Positions 9,354 through 17,798 of a stretch of 64,000 nt of DNA are shown here, one piece after another. The stretch spans positions 31,197-95,196 of the forward strand of contig CAMCVL010000006.1 in the NCBI GenBank assembly GCA_945881985.1. Direction: 5' to 3'. The notes below the pieces were generated by a model, which had not been told where the DNA came from, searched no databases, and saw nothing but the letters and a program-made list of their open reading frames with translations. Source of the DNA: Rickettsia typhi (GTDB taxonomy: Bacteria; Pseudomonadota; Alphaproteobacteria; Rickettsiales; Deianiraeaceae). Positions within the stretch are counted from its first letter, which is position 1, and the number at the start of each line of letters is the position of its first letter. The translations under genes were made by a program, and so were the position numbers.

Positions 9354-10397
9354 TTATTTTGTAGGAGTATGGGTATTTGGCTCGGTATTAAGTTCCAAAA
9401 TAATCTTTTGCATAAAGTTATTTGGATTTTGAGTGTAATGCTCCGCAAGAGTTAGCTGTTTTGAATTGCTTGATTGCGATTTAAAAAGCTCTTTGATTTT
9501 ATTTATTTTATCATCATCAGTATTGTTTTGTGTTATGAGCTCTATGATAATTTTGCCATATGCCAGAGGTGCAATTTTTAGCAGATTTGCAACTTGTTTG
9601 TCAAGTTCAAAGTGATGGTAGTCAACAGGAGAATGCCAGTTACCGCCCCAAGTGACAAAAAGATGCTTGGCGAATATTTTTTGCGTTTTAGCGTCAATAA
9701 AGCCTTTTTGCTTAGGGTTTATGCGTAATTTGGTTTTTTTATTCACATTTTTTACGCCATCAAAGGGGTGAACGCTAACAACCTTGCCACTTGCATCATC
9801 AATTTGTAAAAAAGGATTTTGTAGCGGGTTAAAGTCAATTGCCATGCCAGCTGCATGCATTGACCTTGAGTTAAGCCCCCTGCTATTACGGCAGGCAAAG
9901 GAGCCAGTGTAATTGTAGTTAGTTTGGGGTATGATATTTGTAATGTTGTTGTTTGTTATAAATTTCACTCCTTCAAAAGCACTTATGCCGTAGACAGGTA
10001 TTTTGTTTTTTTGCAGATCTTTAAACAAGTCAACAACCAATGGTGCGATTGCATCAAACACATATATTAAACCCCTATTGATTTTTTGATGGAAGTCTAC
10101 ATACTCAACTTCAACGGCAACAATTCTCGTGATTACATCATCGCACAGATCATTATATATTTGGTATTTTTTTAGTTTTTCAAGCTCCGCAGGCGTAATG
10201 GCTCTAATTAGACCTTTTTTGTCCTCTAAATTTTGTGCTGCAATTATTGAAGTTATTTCGCTGACATGTCTATCGTTTTGAGCTGCAAAACAATTGCTTG
10301 CCATAAGCAAGGTGGCTAAATAAAGTTTTACTTTACAAGCAAATTTTTGCCTGCATAATTTAGTTGCTCTTGCTTTATGCAAAAAAAACTTTAGCAT
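9354..10397 (-). CDS. M15 family peptidase (D-Ala-D-Ala carboxypeptidase-like), secreted
   Basis: Zinc peptidase expected to trim peptidoglycan peptides in the periplasm. The metal-site signature is visible at residues 179-191 (SMHAAGMAIDFNP; His181 and Asp188), preceded by NYTGSFACR, and the C-terminal ligand segment WGGNWHSPVDYHHFE is present. I chose the ATG at 10397. It gives a signal-peptide-like start (basic region, hydrophobic LYLATLLMASNCFA, then AAQ) and avoids overlap with the divergent exonuclease gene. The open frame extends another 22 codons upstream. 347 residues, with an extra C-terminal segment of about 70 residues of unknown role. Confidence 0.85.
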   Translation of the reverse strand: MLKFFLHKARATKLCRQKFACKVKLYLATLLMASNCFAAQNDRHVSEITSIIAAQNLEDKKGLIRAITPAELEKLKKYQIYNDLCDDVITRIVAVEVEYVDFHQKINRGLIYVFDAIAPLVVDLFKDLQKNKIPVYGISAFEGVKFITNNNITNIIPQTNYNYTGSFACRNSRGLNSRSMHAAGMAIDFNPLQNPFLQIDDASGKVVSVHPFDGVKNVNKKTKLRINPKQKGFIDAKTQKIFAKHLFVTWGGNWHSPVDYHHFELDKQVANLLKIAPLAYGKIIIELITQNNTDDDKINKIKELFKSQSSNSKQLTLAEHYTQNPNNFMQKIILELNTEPNTHTPTK

Positions 10398-10442
10398 TTT
10401 GCTAATAAAAAATTGATAACTTACTATATAATAAAGCTTATT

Positions 10443-11255
10443 ATGTTTGATGAAGTAAAACAATCAAAACTTTTTTGTTTTGATATAGAAACCATACCAG
10501 ATGTAGATTTAGCAAGGCGTCACTTAGGTTTAAAAAACGAGAGCGAGGAAGAGGTTGTTGATGCCCTAACCAAGTATCATCTTGATATTACATCTGGCAA
10601 TAATGCTTTTTATAGGCAGCTTTTTCATAAGATTGCTTGTATTAGTTATGTTCAGTGCAATGTTGATTACGAGAGGGATGGCGAGGTTTATTCCGTTGTT
10701 TCGGTTGCTAGCGGGGGTAGTTTAGACGCCGGCGAGGCGGATATACTAAGGGGGCTTTTTACTTACTTAAACAAGGAACGCCCAAGGCTTGCAAGCTTTA
10801 ACGGCAGAGGGTTTGACTTGCCCGTGATTAAATATAGGTCAATGATGCATAAAATACCAGCTCCGTGGCTTTACAGAACAGGTAGCAAATGGAGCAACTA
10901 CGGCAATAGATACTCTTTGGACTGGCATACGGATTTACTGGAGGCATTTTCGGATTTTGGCACTTCGGCACGCATAAAAATATCCGAAGTTGCATCGCTT
11001 TTTAAAATACCATGCAAGCTGGACGGCGACGGCAGCTCTGTGTATCAAATGTACAAAGATGGCAAACTAGAGCAAATCAGAAACTACTGTGAGCAGGATG
11101 CACTTTGCACTTTTGTGCTTTATTTATTTTGGGCTTTGCATCAGTCTCGTATTAGCGAGCTGTCCTTTAACAAGTCAATTGAAAATCTTGAAAACTACAT
11201 AGCAAAGCAAAACAAACCCCATTTAACGGACTTTGCCTCCGGACTATTTAAATAA
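10443..11255 (+). CDS. Predicted 3'-5' exonuclease (PolB-like, PF10108 type)
   Basis: DnaQ-fold nuclease of the family described as related to the exonuclease domain of DNA polymerase B; its cellular role is not well defined. The exonuclease motifs are in order: Exo I FDIETIPD near the N-terminus, Exo II FNGRGFDLPVIKYR in the middle, and Exo III with Asp in NYCEQDALCTFVLY. The stretch YGNRYSLDWHTDLLEAFSDF is characteristic of the family. The start at 10443 fits the family; an in-frame alternative lies at 10413. It is divergent from the M15 peptidase with 45 bp between starts, so promoters must overlap there. Confidence 0.88.
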   Translation: MFDEVKQSKLFCFDIETIPDVDLARRHLGLKNESEEEVVDALTKYHLDITSGNNAFYRQLFHKIACISYVQCNVDYERDGEVYSVVSVASGGSLDAGEADILRGLFTYLNKERPRLASFNGRGFDLPVIKYRSMMHKIPAPWLYRTGSKWSNYGNRYSLDWHTDLLEAFSDFGTSARIKISEVASLFKIPCKLDGDGSSVYQMYKDGKLEQIRNYCEQDALCTFVLYLFWALHQSRISELSFNKSIENLENYIAKQNKPHLTDFASGLFK

Positions 11256-11310
11256 AAATTCCAAATTAATTTTTAGTTATATCTAGTAGATTTGTAATTT
11301 GCAAAAGCAC

Positions 11311-11826
11311 CTAAAATCTGCCAACGCTCTTGCCTTGAGATAGAAGTTCCTTTGCAACATAATGTGCGTCAAGAGCGCTGTTTTTACCTCTTCTCATGTT
11401 CTCGTTTAGGTCGTCCACTATGTCTTTAAACTGCCCTGAATCGCGGTATTTGTCAGTTGTTATCTCGTTTGTTTCACTAAGTTCTGGTTCATCGTTGTTT
11501 TGAGATGCTTCATTTTTTGCAAAGGCTGAGAATTTTTCTTTAATTTCGGCATTGTGCAGCTCGTAGCTTGTGGCATCGCAGGCTTTTTCAAAGCCAGCAA
11601 TCTCAATATCTGTGCCTCTGCGTTTTTTTGGCAGAGCCTCTGTTGTTTTATGAGTAATTTCATCCTCGCTTTGTGGCTTTGCGTAGGATTTATTATTTTG
11701 CTCTTTGTTAGCTAGGTCATTTTGATCTGTTGGTGCTTGTTTTTGAAAAGTAAAAATCCAAACCAAAATGCCAGCAAAGCACAAAATACTAACAATAATG
11801 CCAGCATTAAGTATTGCGTGGAGCAT
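11311..11826 (-). CDS. Hypothetical single-pass membrane protein
   Basis: 171 residues that I do not recognise. One N-terminal hydrophobic helix (about residues 5-27, ILNAGIIVSILCFAGILVWI) would anchor it in the inner membrane. The rest is polar and mostly disordered-looking, rich in Asn, Glu and Lys. A short C-terminal segment (about 130-171, FKDIVDDLNENMRRGKNS onward) looks helical and may be the conserved part. It lies 14 bp downstream of purH on the same strand, so it is probably read from the nuoL-purH transcript. Confidence 0.6.
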   Translation of the reverse strand: MLHAILNAGIIVSILCFAGILVWIFTFQKQAPTDQNDLANKEQNNKSYAKPQSEDEITHKTTEALPKKRRGTDIEIAGFEKACDATSYELHNAEIKEKFSAFAKNEASQNNDEPELSETNEITTDKYRDSGQFKDIVDDLNENMRRGKNSALDAHYVAKELLSQGKSVGRF

Positions 11827-11840
11827 GTTTTGACCTTAAA

Positions 11841-13439
11841 TTAATGTCTAAAAAAACGATTTGGTACAAAGGCAAGATTGAGTCCTAGCTCTTTTGCTCT
11901 AGCAACAACCTCACCGTCACGCACGGAGCCCATTGGGGCAACGATATTTTTAATGCCGTAGGAATGTATTACATCTATGTTGTCGGTAAAAGGAAAGAAG
12001 GCATCGCTTGCAATCACAAGATCCCCTGCCTCAATGCCAAGTTCGCCAGCTTTTTGCAGAGCTTTTTGGCAGGCAATTTTTACGCTGTCAATACGCGAGG
12101 TTTGTCCAAATCCACCTGCTATAAAGCTTGCATCCTTTGTTATACAAACCGCGTTGGACTTAAAAAACTTTACAAGCTTAACCGAAAATAGCATTTGCTC
12201 TTGCATTTTAGCATCAATATTGCCACTTACAATATGTATGTTGCTGGGCTCTGGCTCGTAGGTGTCGTTGCTTTGAATAAGTGCAACGCCCGCGTCAACC
12301 TTTAGCGTTTTGCCGGCAAATATGCTCTTTTGGCTTGAATCGTTTTGGCTAAATGTTTTACTTGTTAAAAGGCGGAGGTTCTTCTTTTTTGCTAAGATTT
12401 CAAGAGCTGCTGGCTCTACTTCGCGGCAAATTATCACTTCAAAAAACACTGTGGCAAGCTCATTTGCAAGCTCCGCGTCAATAATAGTGTTGATTGCAAC
12501 TATGCCGCCAAAAGCACTAACAGCGTCCCCGTTTTGCAATGCTTTTTTGTAAAGCTCCGCCCCGCTAAGCTTGCCGCTTGCAAAGCAACAAGGGTTTGTG
12601 TGCTTAACTATGCAGATTGTGTTTTGGGTAAAGTGACTTACTGCCTCGCATGCTGCCATTGCATCGGCTATGTTGTTGTAGCTAAGCTCCTTGCCTTGTA
12701 GCTGAGTAAAATTGTTAAGTGCATCTACAAGGGGCACTTGATAAAATGCGGCTTGTTGTTGTGGATTTTCGCCGTATCTAAGCTCTTGCTTTAGCTCAAG
12801 TGGTAGGGCTAAGTTTTTATAGCCAAATAAATCGTCTGATTTTGTAAGGTGCGAGGATATTACCGCATCGTAATAAGCGGTTTGCAAAAAGGCTTTTTTG
12901 GCACATTTTAATCTAAAATCGTAACCTGTAGAACCTTGTAAATTTGTAAGCTCGTTTAAAAACTCTTGGTAATCATCGGCATCTGTAAGGACGGTTGTTG
13001 AGGCAAAGTTTTTAGCCCCAGACCTAATCATTGAAGGCCCCCCTATGTCAATGTTTTCAATTATCTGGGTATGGTCTGTGGTTTTTAAAACGGTTTCGTA
13101 AAAAGGGTAAAGATTGACTATCACAAGGTCAATTTTTTCAAAGCCGTTTTCGGCAAGCTCCTTTGTGTGTTTTGCATCGCTCATGTTGCAAAGAAGGCCG
13201 CCATGTATCTTGGGGTGGAGTGTTTTAACCCTGCCATCCATCATCTCGGGGCTGTTTGTGTAGGAGGATATTTCGGTTGCATCAATGCCGTTTTGCTTAA
13301 GCAGGTTATAGGTGCCACCTGTTGAGATAATTTTTACCCCGTAATCATCTGCAAGTTTTTTACAAAGCTCCACTATGCCTGCCTTGTTTGACACGGACAC
13401 AAGAGCAGTTTTGATTTTAACATTAACACCCGTAAGCAT
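11841..13439 (-). CDS. purH: Bifunctional AICAR transformylase / IMP cyclohydrolase
   Basis: Last two steps of de novo IMP synthesis. 532 residues, normal. The N-terminal cyclohydrolase (MGS-like) domain has STGGTYNLLKQNG and DGRVKTLHPKIHGGLL. The transformylase domain has LRYGENPQQQAAFYQ, the catalytic KHTNPCCFASG and, at the C-terminus, SDAFFPFTDNIDV. Retaining purine synthesis separates this organism from classic Rickettsia species. It lies 22 bp downstream of nuoL with no functional link, a sign of reshuffled gene order. Confidence 0.97.
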   Translation of the reverse strand: MLTGVNVKIKTALVSVSNKAGIVELCKKLADDYGVKIISTGGTYNLLKQNGIDATEISSYTNSPEMMDGRVKTLHPKIHGGLLCNMSDAKHTKELAENGFEKIDLVIVNLYPFYETVLKTTDHTQIIENIDIGGPSMIRSGAKNFASTTVLTDADDYQEFLNELTNLQGSTGYDFRLKCAKKAFLQTAYYDAVISSHLTKSDDLFGYKNLALPLELKQELRYGENPQQQAAFYQVPLVDALNNFTQLQGKELSYNNIADAMAACEAVSHFTQNTICIVKHTNPCCFASGKLSGAELYKKALQNGDAVSAFGGIVAINTIIDAELANELATVFFEVIICREVEPAALEILAKKKNLRLLTSKTFSQNDSSQKSIFAGKTLKVDAGVALIQSNDTYEPEPSNIHIVSGNIDAKMQEQMLFSVKLVKFFKSNAVCITKDASFIAGGFGQTSRIDSVKIACQKALQKAGELGIEAGDLVIASDAFFPFTDNIDVIHSYGIKNIVAPMGSVRDGEVVARAKELGLNLAFVPNRFFRH

Positions 13440-13461
13440 TTATTTTAGATAAATATTAAGA

Positions 13462-15399
13462 TTAAATTGTAAAACAAAGCACAAAAACCATGCCAACAAA
13501 AGCAAAAGCTGGCAGGATGTATAGGTTAATTTTGCCGTTTTGCAAAACTTTTGCAAGCTTTGACATGCCGGATGTAGCAACAACAAAAGAGCCAACAAGA
13601 GAGTTGTCTATTACTTTTTTATCGGCAATGGCGGATACTTTTGCGGTTTTAAATGTTAGCCAAACTAGGGTGTATTTGTAGATTTCGTCAAAAAAGTACT
13701 TGCCGGCAAAAAGTTTGTAAATAGGGTAAAAAGCCTTTGCAATTAAGGAAGGTAATTTTGTTTTTAAAAACATTAAATAAGATATAGTAATTAGTATAAT
13801 GGATAGCATCATAGGTAGGTATTTAATTAGCGGGGATATGTGGTGAGCAGCCTCCTCTGCGTGGTGAAGTGCGGCAGTGCCTTGGGTAAAAATGCCAGTC
13901 CAAAACAATGATGTTTTGTGATTTATTAAAAAGAAGTATTCCAAAACATAGCCCGAAACAACCGAAAACAAACAAAGTATACCAAGAGGCAGTGTCATTG
14001 ATAAAGGAGATTCGTGAATATGCTCCTCGGCCTCCTTTGTGCCTTTAAAATTGCCGTGAAACACCAAAGTAATAAGCCTCCAAGAGTACACTGTTGTGCA
14101 GCAAGCAGCAGCTATACCAAGATAAAAAGCTAGGGATGCAAAGCTGGAATTTGAGATATAGGCTGCCTCAAGTATAGCATCCTTTGAAAAGAACCCAGCC
14201 AAAGGAAAGATACCAGCTATAGCAACTGAGCCTATCATAAAACAGGTAAAGGTAAATGGTATTTTTTTGTAAAGACCGCCCATTTTGTTAATATCCTGTT
14301 CGCCGTCCACAGCGTGAATAACCGAGCCAGCAGATAAAAACAGCAAGGCTTTAAAAAACGCATGTGTAATCAAATGAAACATAGCCGATGTATAAGCCCC
14401 AACCCCGCAGGCAAAAAACATATAGCCAAGCTGGCTACAGGTTGAATAAGCGATAATTTTTTTAATATCATTTTGAGTAAGAGCTATGCTTGCAGCAAAT
14501 ATAGCGGTTAATGCACCGGTTAAAACTATAAAGTCCTTAACTAAAGGTGCGTAGTCAAAAAGAGCGGAGCATCTAACAAGCAAAAAAACGCCGGCAGTTA
14601 CCATTGTTGCTGCGTGAATTAGGGCTGACACTGGCGTTGGTCCTTCCATTGCATCCGGCAACCAAACATGCAGCCCAAGCTGAGCCGATTTGCCCATGCA
14701 GCCAACAAAAAGCATGAGTGCGGCAAAGGATAAATAGCTAAATTCAAAGCCAAAGATATTGATTTTTGCCTCGGCAAATGTGTGCAATGAGTCAAAAACC
14801 TCTCTAAAATTTAAGGTGCCAAAAAGGAGGTAAATTGCAGCTATGCCAATTATCAAGGCAAAATCCCCCACTCTGTTTGTTACAAAGGCTTTTATTGATG
14901 CTGCATTTGCACTATCTTTTTTAAACCAAAAGCCAATCAAAAGGTAAGAGCTAAGCCCCACGCCCTCCCAGCCTACAAATAGTTGTAAAAAGTCCGATGC
15001 GGTAACCAAAATTATCATAAAAAAGGTAAAAAGGCACAAATATGCCATAAATCTTTGTCTGTGCCCATCGTGACTCATGTAGCCAATGGAGTAGATATGC
15101 ACAAGGCTTGACACGCCAGTTACAACCAATAGCATTGCCGCAGTTAAACCATCGGAGTAGAAAGACCAATAGGATTGAAAAGAGCCCATCTGTATCCAGT
15201 CAAAAAAATGATAATCTGTAACATTACCAAGAATTGTTGTGTTGTAAAAGTTAAAGCAAGAGGCAATAAAGGCTATGCAAACGCTTGCAGTTGTAATTAA
15301 AGATGCCTTTGTGCCGTTAAGCTTATGCAAAAAAAGCCATACAAAAAAACTTGCAAAAATGCAGGGAAAGACAACAAAAAACGGCAGAATGTTAATCAT
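13462..15399 (-). CDS. nuoL: NADH-quinone oxidoreductase subunit L
   Basis: Large proton-pumping antiporter-like subunit of complex I in the inner membrane. About 645 residues from the chosen ATG at 15399. An in-frame ATG 42 bp upstream would add a poorly matching leader. Many hydrophobic helices are visible. Signature segments include GVGLSSYLLIGFWF, the conserved LPDAMEGPTPVSALIHAATM, and GALTAIFAASIALTQNDIKKIIAYSTCSQLGYM. It normally sits between nuoK and nuoM, but here it stands alone ahead of purH. Confidence 0.96.
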   Translation of the reverse strand: MINILPFFVVFPCIFASFFVWLFLHKLNGTKASLITTASVCIAFIASCFNFYNTTILGNVTDYHFFDWIQMGSFQSYWSFYSDGLTAAMLLVVTGVSSLVHIYSIGYMSHDGHRQRFMAYLCLFTFFMIILVTASDFLQLFVGWEGVGLSSYLLIGFWFKKDSANAASIKAFVTNRVGDFALIIGIAAIYLLFGTLNFREVFDSLHTFAEAKINIFGFEFSYLSFAALMLFVGCMGKSAQLGLHVWLPDAMEGPTPVSALIHAATMVTAGVFLLVRCSALFDYAPLVKDFIVLTGALTAIFAASIALTQNDIKKIIAYSTCSQLGYMFFACGVGAYTSAMFHLITHAFFKALLFLSAGSVIHAVDGEQDINKMGGLYKKIPFTFTCFMIGSVAIAGIFPLAGFFSKDAILEAAYISNSSFASLAFYLGIAAACCTTVYSWRLITLVFHGNFKGTKEAEEHIHESPLSMTLPLGILCLFSVVSGYVLEYFFLINHKTSLFWTGIFTQGTAALHHAEEAAHHISPLIKYLPMMLSIILITISYLMFLKTKLPSLIAKAFYPIYKLFAGKYFFDEIYKYTLVWLTFKTAKVSAIADKKVIDNSLVGSFVVATSGMSKLAKVLQNGKINLYILPAFAFVGMVFVLCFTI

Positions 15400-15520
15400 T
15401 TTAAGCCACACAAATAAACAACAAAATATTATATAATACATTTAATAACAGCTTTTGTCTTTTGTAAATATTTTTGTAAATAATTTTTTACAACCCTTGA
15501 TTTACATAGTTTTTATGCCA

Positions 15521-15577
15521 AATCTAATTTTAAAATCTGGTTTGAAATAAAGCGATTTTTAATTATAAAATTAGATT
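15521..15577. repeat. 12-bp perfect inverted repeat between nuoL and the HPF gene
   Basis: AATCTAATTTTA (15521-15532) and its exact complement (15566-15577) are separated by 33 bp. The right arm runs on into GATTATAT, which recurs in the hairpin at 15660-15689. Both lie in the space between nuoL, read away from it, and hpf, read toward it. Confidence 0.6.
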
Positions 15578-15659
15578 ATATCATTGCTCACTCTACCATG
15601 CTCAAAGGGACAGAGGTGGATAAATATTTTGCTACAAGGGCAATTTTGAAGTCAAAACG

Positions 15660-15689
15660 ATATAATCCAATTTTACAATTGGATTATAT
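15660..15689 (-). terminator. Perfect hairpin 1 bp after the HPF-like stop
   Basis: 13-bp perfect stem (15660-15672 with 15677-15689) and a 4-nt loop, directly downstream of the HPF-like gene's TAA on the minus strand. The stem is A/T-rich and only a short T-run (TCGTTTT) follows, so it is a weak intrinsic terminator or a 3'-end stabiliser. Confidence 0.5.
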
Positions 15690-15690
15690 A

Positions 15691-17010
15691 TTAGGCATTA
15701 CGCTTGATAATTTGGTTTTTTTTAGTAGATACACTTGCTTTTAACAACTGCTTTGCAGGTGTTTTTTGCAATACCTTATTAGCTTGTTTTACCTTTGCCT
15801 CCTCTTGTTTTTTTGAGTTATTAATAATCAATTTAAGTTGAGGGCGTGATACTTGTGCTTTTTGCTTGTTGTTTGCCGCTAGGTTTTTAGCTTTCTTTAC
15901 ATTTGATAAATTAGGTAGTTTTTGCTGCAGTTTTGCATCAGTATTTTTTTTGGTAATTTTTTGCTTAGCTGCAGCAACTGCGTTAGATTTTTTTGTAGTT
16001 TGGGTATTTTTTTTAACAACCTCTTTTTTGGCAGAGATTTTTTTGTTAACACTTGTATTTTTTATTTCTAATTTTGCAGGTTTTGCAAGTTTATCGCTTT
16101 GTTTTAACTTACTTACAACAGGCTGCAATTTTGATGCTGCAGAAGGTTGTTTTGTTGTAGAACTTTTTACAATTGACTTAATTGGTGCAGATGTATTTTT
16201 TTGGCTTACCGATTGTTTTGTTTTGGCTTTAACTTGGGTTTTGGTTAAAGTTATCTTTTGTTTTTTGGTAGGAGTAGTTTTTGCAACTGCTGTTTTTACA
16301 GCTTTTGTTGCCAATGGTTTTTGTAAAGATTCCAGCTTTGCCAACATATCTTTCATTGATCTATTTTGTTCTTTTAGGTTTTGCTCTTGAGGGTTGACTA
16401 TTAGGTCCCTAATGGCTACGATTTGCCCATTTGGTTTTTTGTGAAGTATGCTAATTAAACCGGTATCCTTGCTAATAAAAACAAGTAGGCTTAAGTTTTC
16501 AAGGTCCATTTTCATGTATGCCTCTTCTATTGTCATTGCCAATGCCTCAAGATTGCTAGTGCCCCAGTAATTTTTTACTTCTTTTGGATTTGTTTTAAGT
16601 CCTGTGTAGCTAAGTTCTAAAAAATCATCAACAAAATCTTCTATATTTAAAATTTCAGTACTTAATGCAATTTTATTAACCTTGTTACGGGTGTTTATCA
16701 AACCTTCGGCATTTTGTAGATGTTTTTTAATTTTTTCTTTGTGTCTTCTAACCTTGGACTCAAGTTGGGTTAAGGCAATTTGTATTGCATCTTCAATGTC
16801 TTGACCCTTGCCCTTAGATGTTATATTTAATATTGTTTTTGAAGAGTGCCTTACAAAAACAGTGCATATAAAATCACTATTTTGCTTTTGAGTATCTATG
16901 GTAAATGTAAAATCATCGTAGTCAAGCTGACCTAGATTAGCTTTACATTTGCTGATAATTTTGTTTTTGATGTTGTTGTTTGGAATTAGATTTTCGTATT
17001 GTATCTTCAT
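15691..17010 (-). CDS. hpf: Long-form ribosome hibernation factor with basic C-terminal tail
   Basis: Residues about 1-100 match the HPF/RaiA ribosome-binding domain, including the typical AIQIALTQLESKVRRHKEKIKKH near 75-97. Residues about 152-202 match the C-terminal dimerisation domain of long HPF (ALAMTIEEAYMKMDLENL, then KKPNGQIVAIRD). Long HPF normally ends here; this protein continues for about 210 residues of low-complexity Lys/Ala/Thr/Gln sequence resembling a histone H1 or AlgP tail. Long HPF pairs 70S ribosomes into 100S dimers in resting cells. The tail would bind RNA or DNA, which is inference. Start chosen at ATG 17010; the frame reaches 17031. Identification of the two domains is by pattern and was not searched. 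Confidence 0.82.
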   Translation of the reverse strand: MKIQYENLIPNNNIKNKIISKCKANLGQLDYDDFTFTIDTQKQNSDFICTVFVRHSSKTILNITSKGKGQDIEDAIQIALTQLESKVRRHKEKIKKHLQNAEGLINTRNKVNKIALSTEILNIEDFVDDFLELSYTGLKTNPKEVKNYWGTSNLEALAMTIEEAYMKMDLENLSLLVFISKDTGLISILHKKPNGQIVAIRDLIVNPQEQNLKEQNRSMKDMLAKLESLQKPLATKAVKTAVAKTTPTKKQKITLTKTQVKAKTKQSVSQKNTSAPIKSIVKSSTTKQPSAASKLQPVVSKLKQSDKLAKPAKLEIKNTSVNKKISAKKEVVKKNTQTTKKSNAVAAAKQKITKKNTDAKLQQKLPNLSNVKKAKNLAANNKQKAQVSRPQLKLIINNSKKQEEAKVKQANKVLQKTPAKQLLKASVSTKKNQIIKRNA

Positions 17011-17798
17011 AAAATAATAGATAAAAAACAATTTAAATGCAATTAAACTTAAAATGCATTATTATATATAGCCTTACAATCTATCTTAAACACTTTACAA
17101 CTTACAAGAAAATCTTATTACTTTAAACTAATTTTTAAGATATATAAAGCTTAAAAAGTAGTGTGTTATATATATTTATATTGTCAATAAAAAAATAAAA
17201 AAATTATGATAAAATTACACTTTATGGTTGTGCTATTCTTAAAAATGCTGAATATTATACTCATCAACAATAAACTTTAAATATAACAAGATAAAAATTA
17301 TAATATAATCACATTGGATAAGTATTAAGTTTGTTGCAAGGTTTTATTGTGTAAAATACCCACTGCAAAGATTGCAATCTTATTGCTCTTTACAAGTTAA
17401 GCTTGTAGCGGAATCAAAAAAATCATAAAACAAGATGTTACAAACAAAAGATAAATATGTAAATACTTGTTGCAATTATACAAAGCTTAAAATATATTTT
17501 ATTTGTTTGCTTTGTGGGGCGAGAGGTGCCTTTTTTTATGCTGTATTGCGGTTTAATGCTAATGCTAACATCATAAAAAAGGGTAGCTACTGCCGCTTTG
17601 TAACGCAAATTTTTGTATATTTTTTATATTGTGTTGCACTTTGTGCTTTGGTTTTAGTAGCTTGCTTTTGTTACATTATAGCCCTTGATATGGGTTTTTA
17701 GTTAAAATAATTTTGCAAGTTAATTGGCAGTTGCAGCTTTGCCTGCCTTAAGCTACTGGCATTTAGCACTTTGTGCTGTATTTTTTGATTTATTTATT
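17011..17798. other. Non-coding region and pnp leader
   Basis: About 0.8 kb between the divergent HPF gene and pnp. The first 350 bp is extremely A/T-rich. At 17368-17381 there is a perfect 14-bp palindrome AAGATTGCAATCTT, followed at about 17391-17407 by a hairpin TACAAG-TTAAG-CTTGTA. A frame from 17435 to 17701 (88 codons, hydrophobic, Cys-rich) is open but shows no family resemblance and I do not call it a gene. A long structured leader before pnp would fit the known RNase III/PNPase autoregulation of this gene in other bacteria, but that is inference. Confidence 0.5.

Noticed and set aside
9199-9432. Plus-strand frame of 77 codons over the 3' end of the M15 gene
   Set aside because: Antisense to a recognisable coding sequence and composed of Phe/Leu/Val runs; no start signal.
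15590-15640. Minus-strand resemblance to a tRNA D-arm
   Set aside because: No acceptor stem, anticodon arm or T-arm can be paired around it.
17435-17701. Open frame of 88 codons upstream of pnp, hydrophobic and Cys-rich
   Set aside because: No start signal, no family pattern, and high Phe/Cys/Tyr content typical of translated A/T-rich non-coding DNA.
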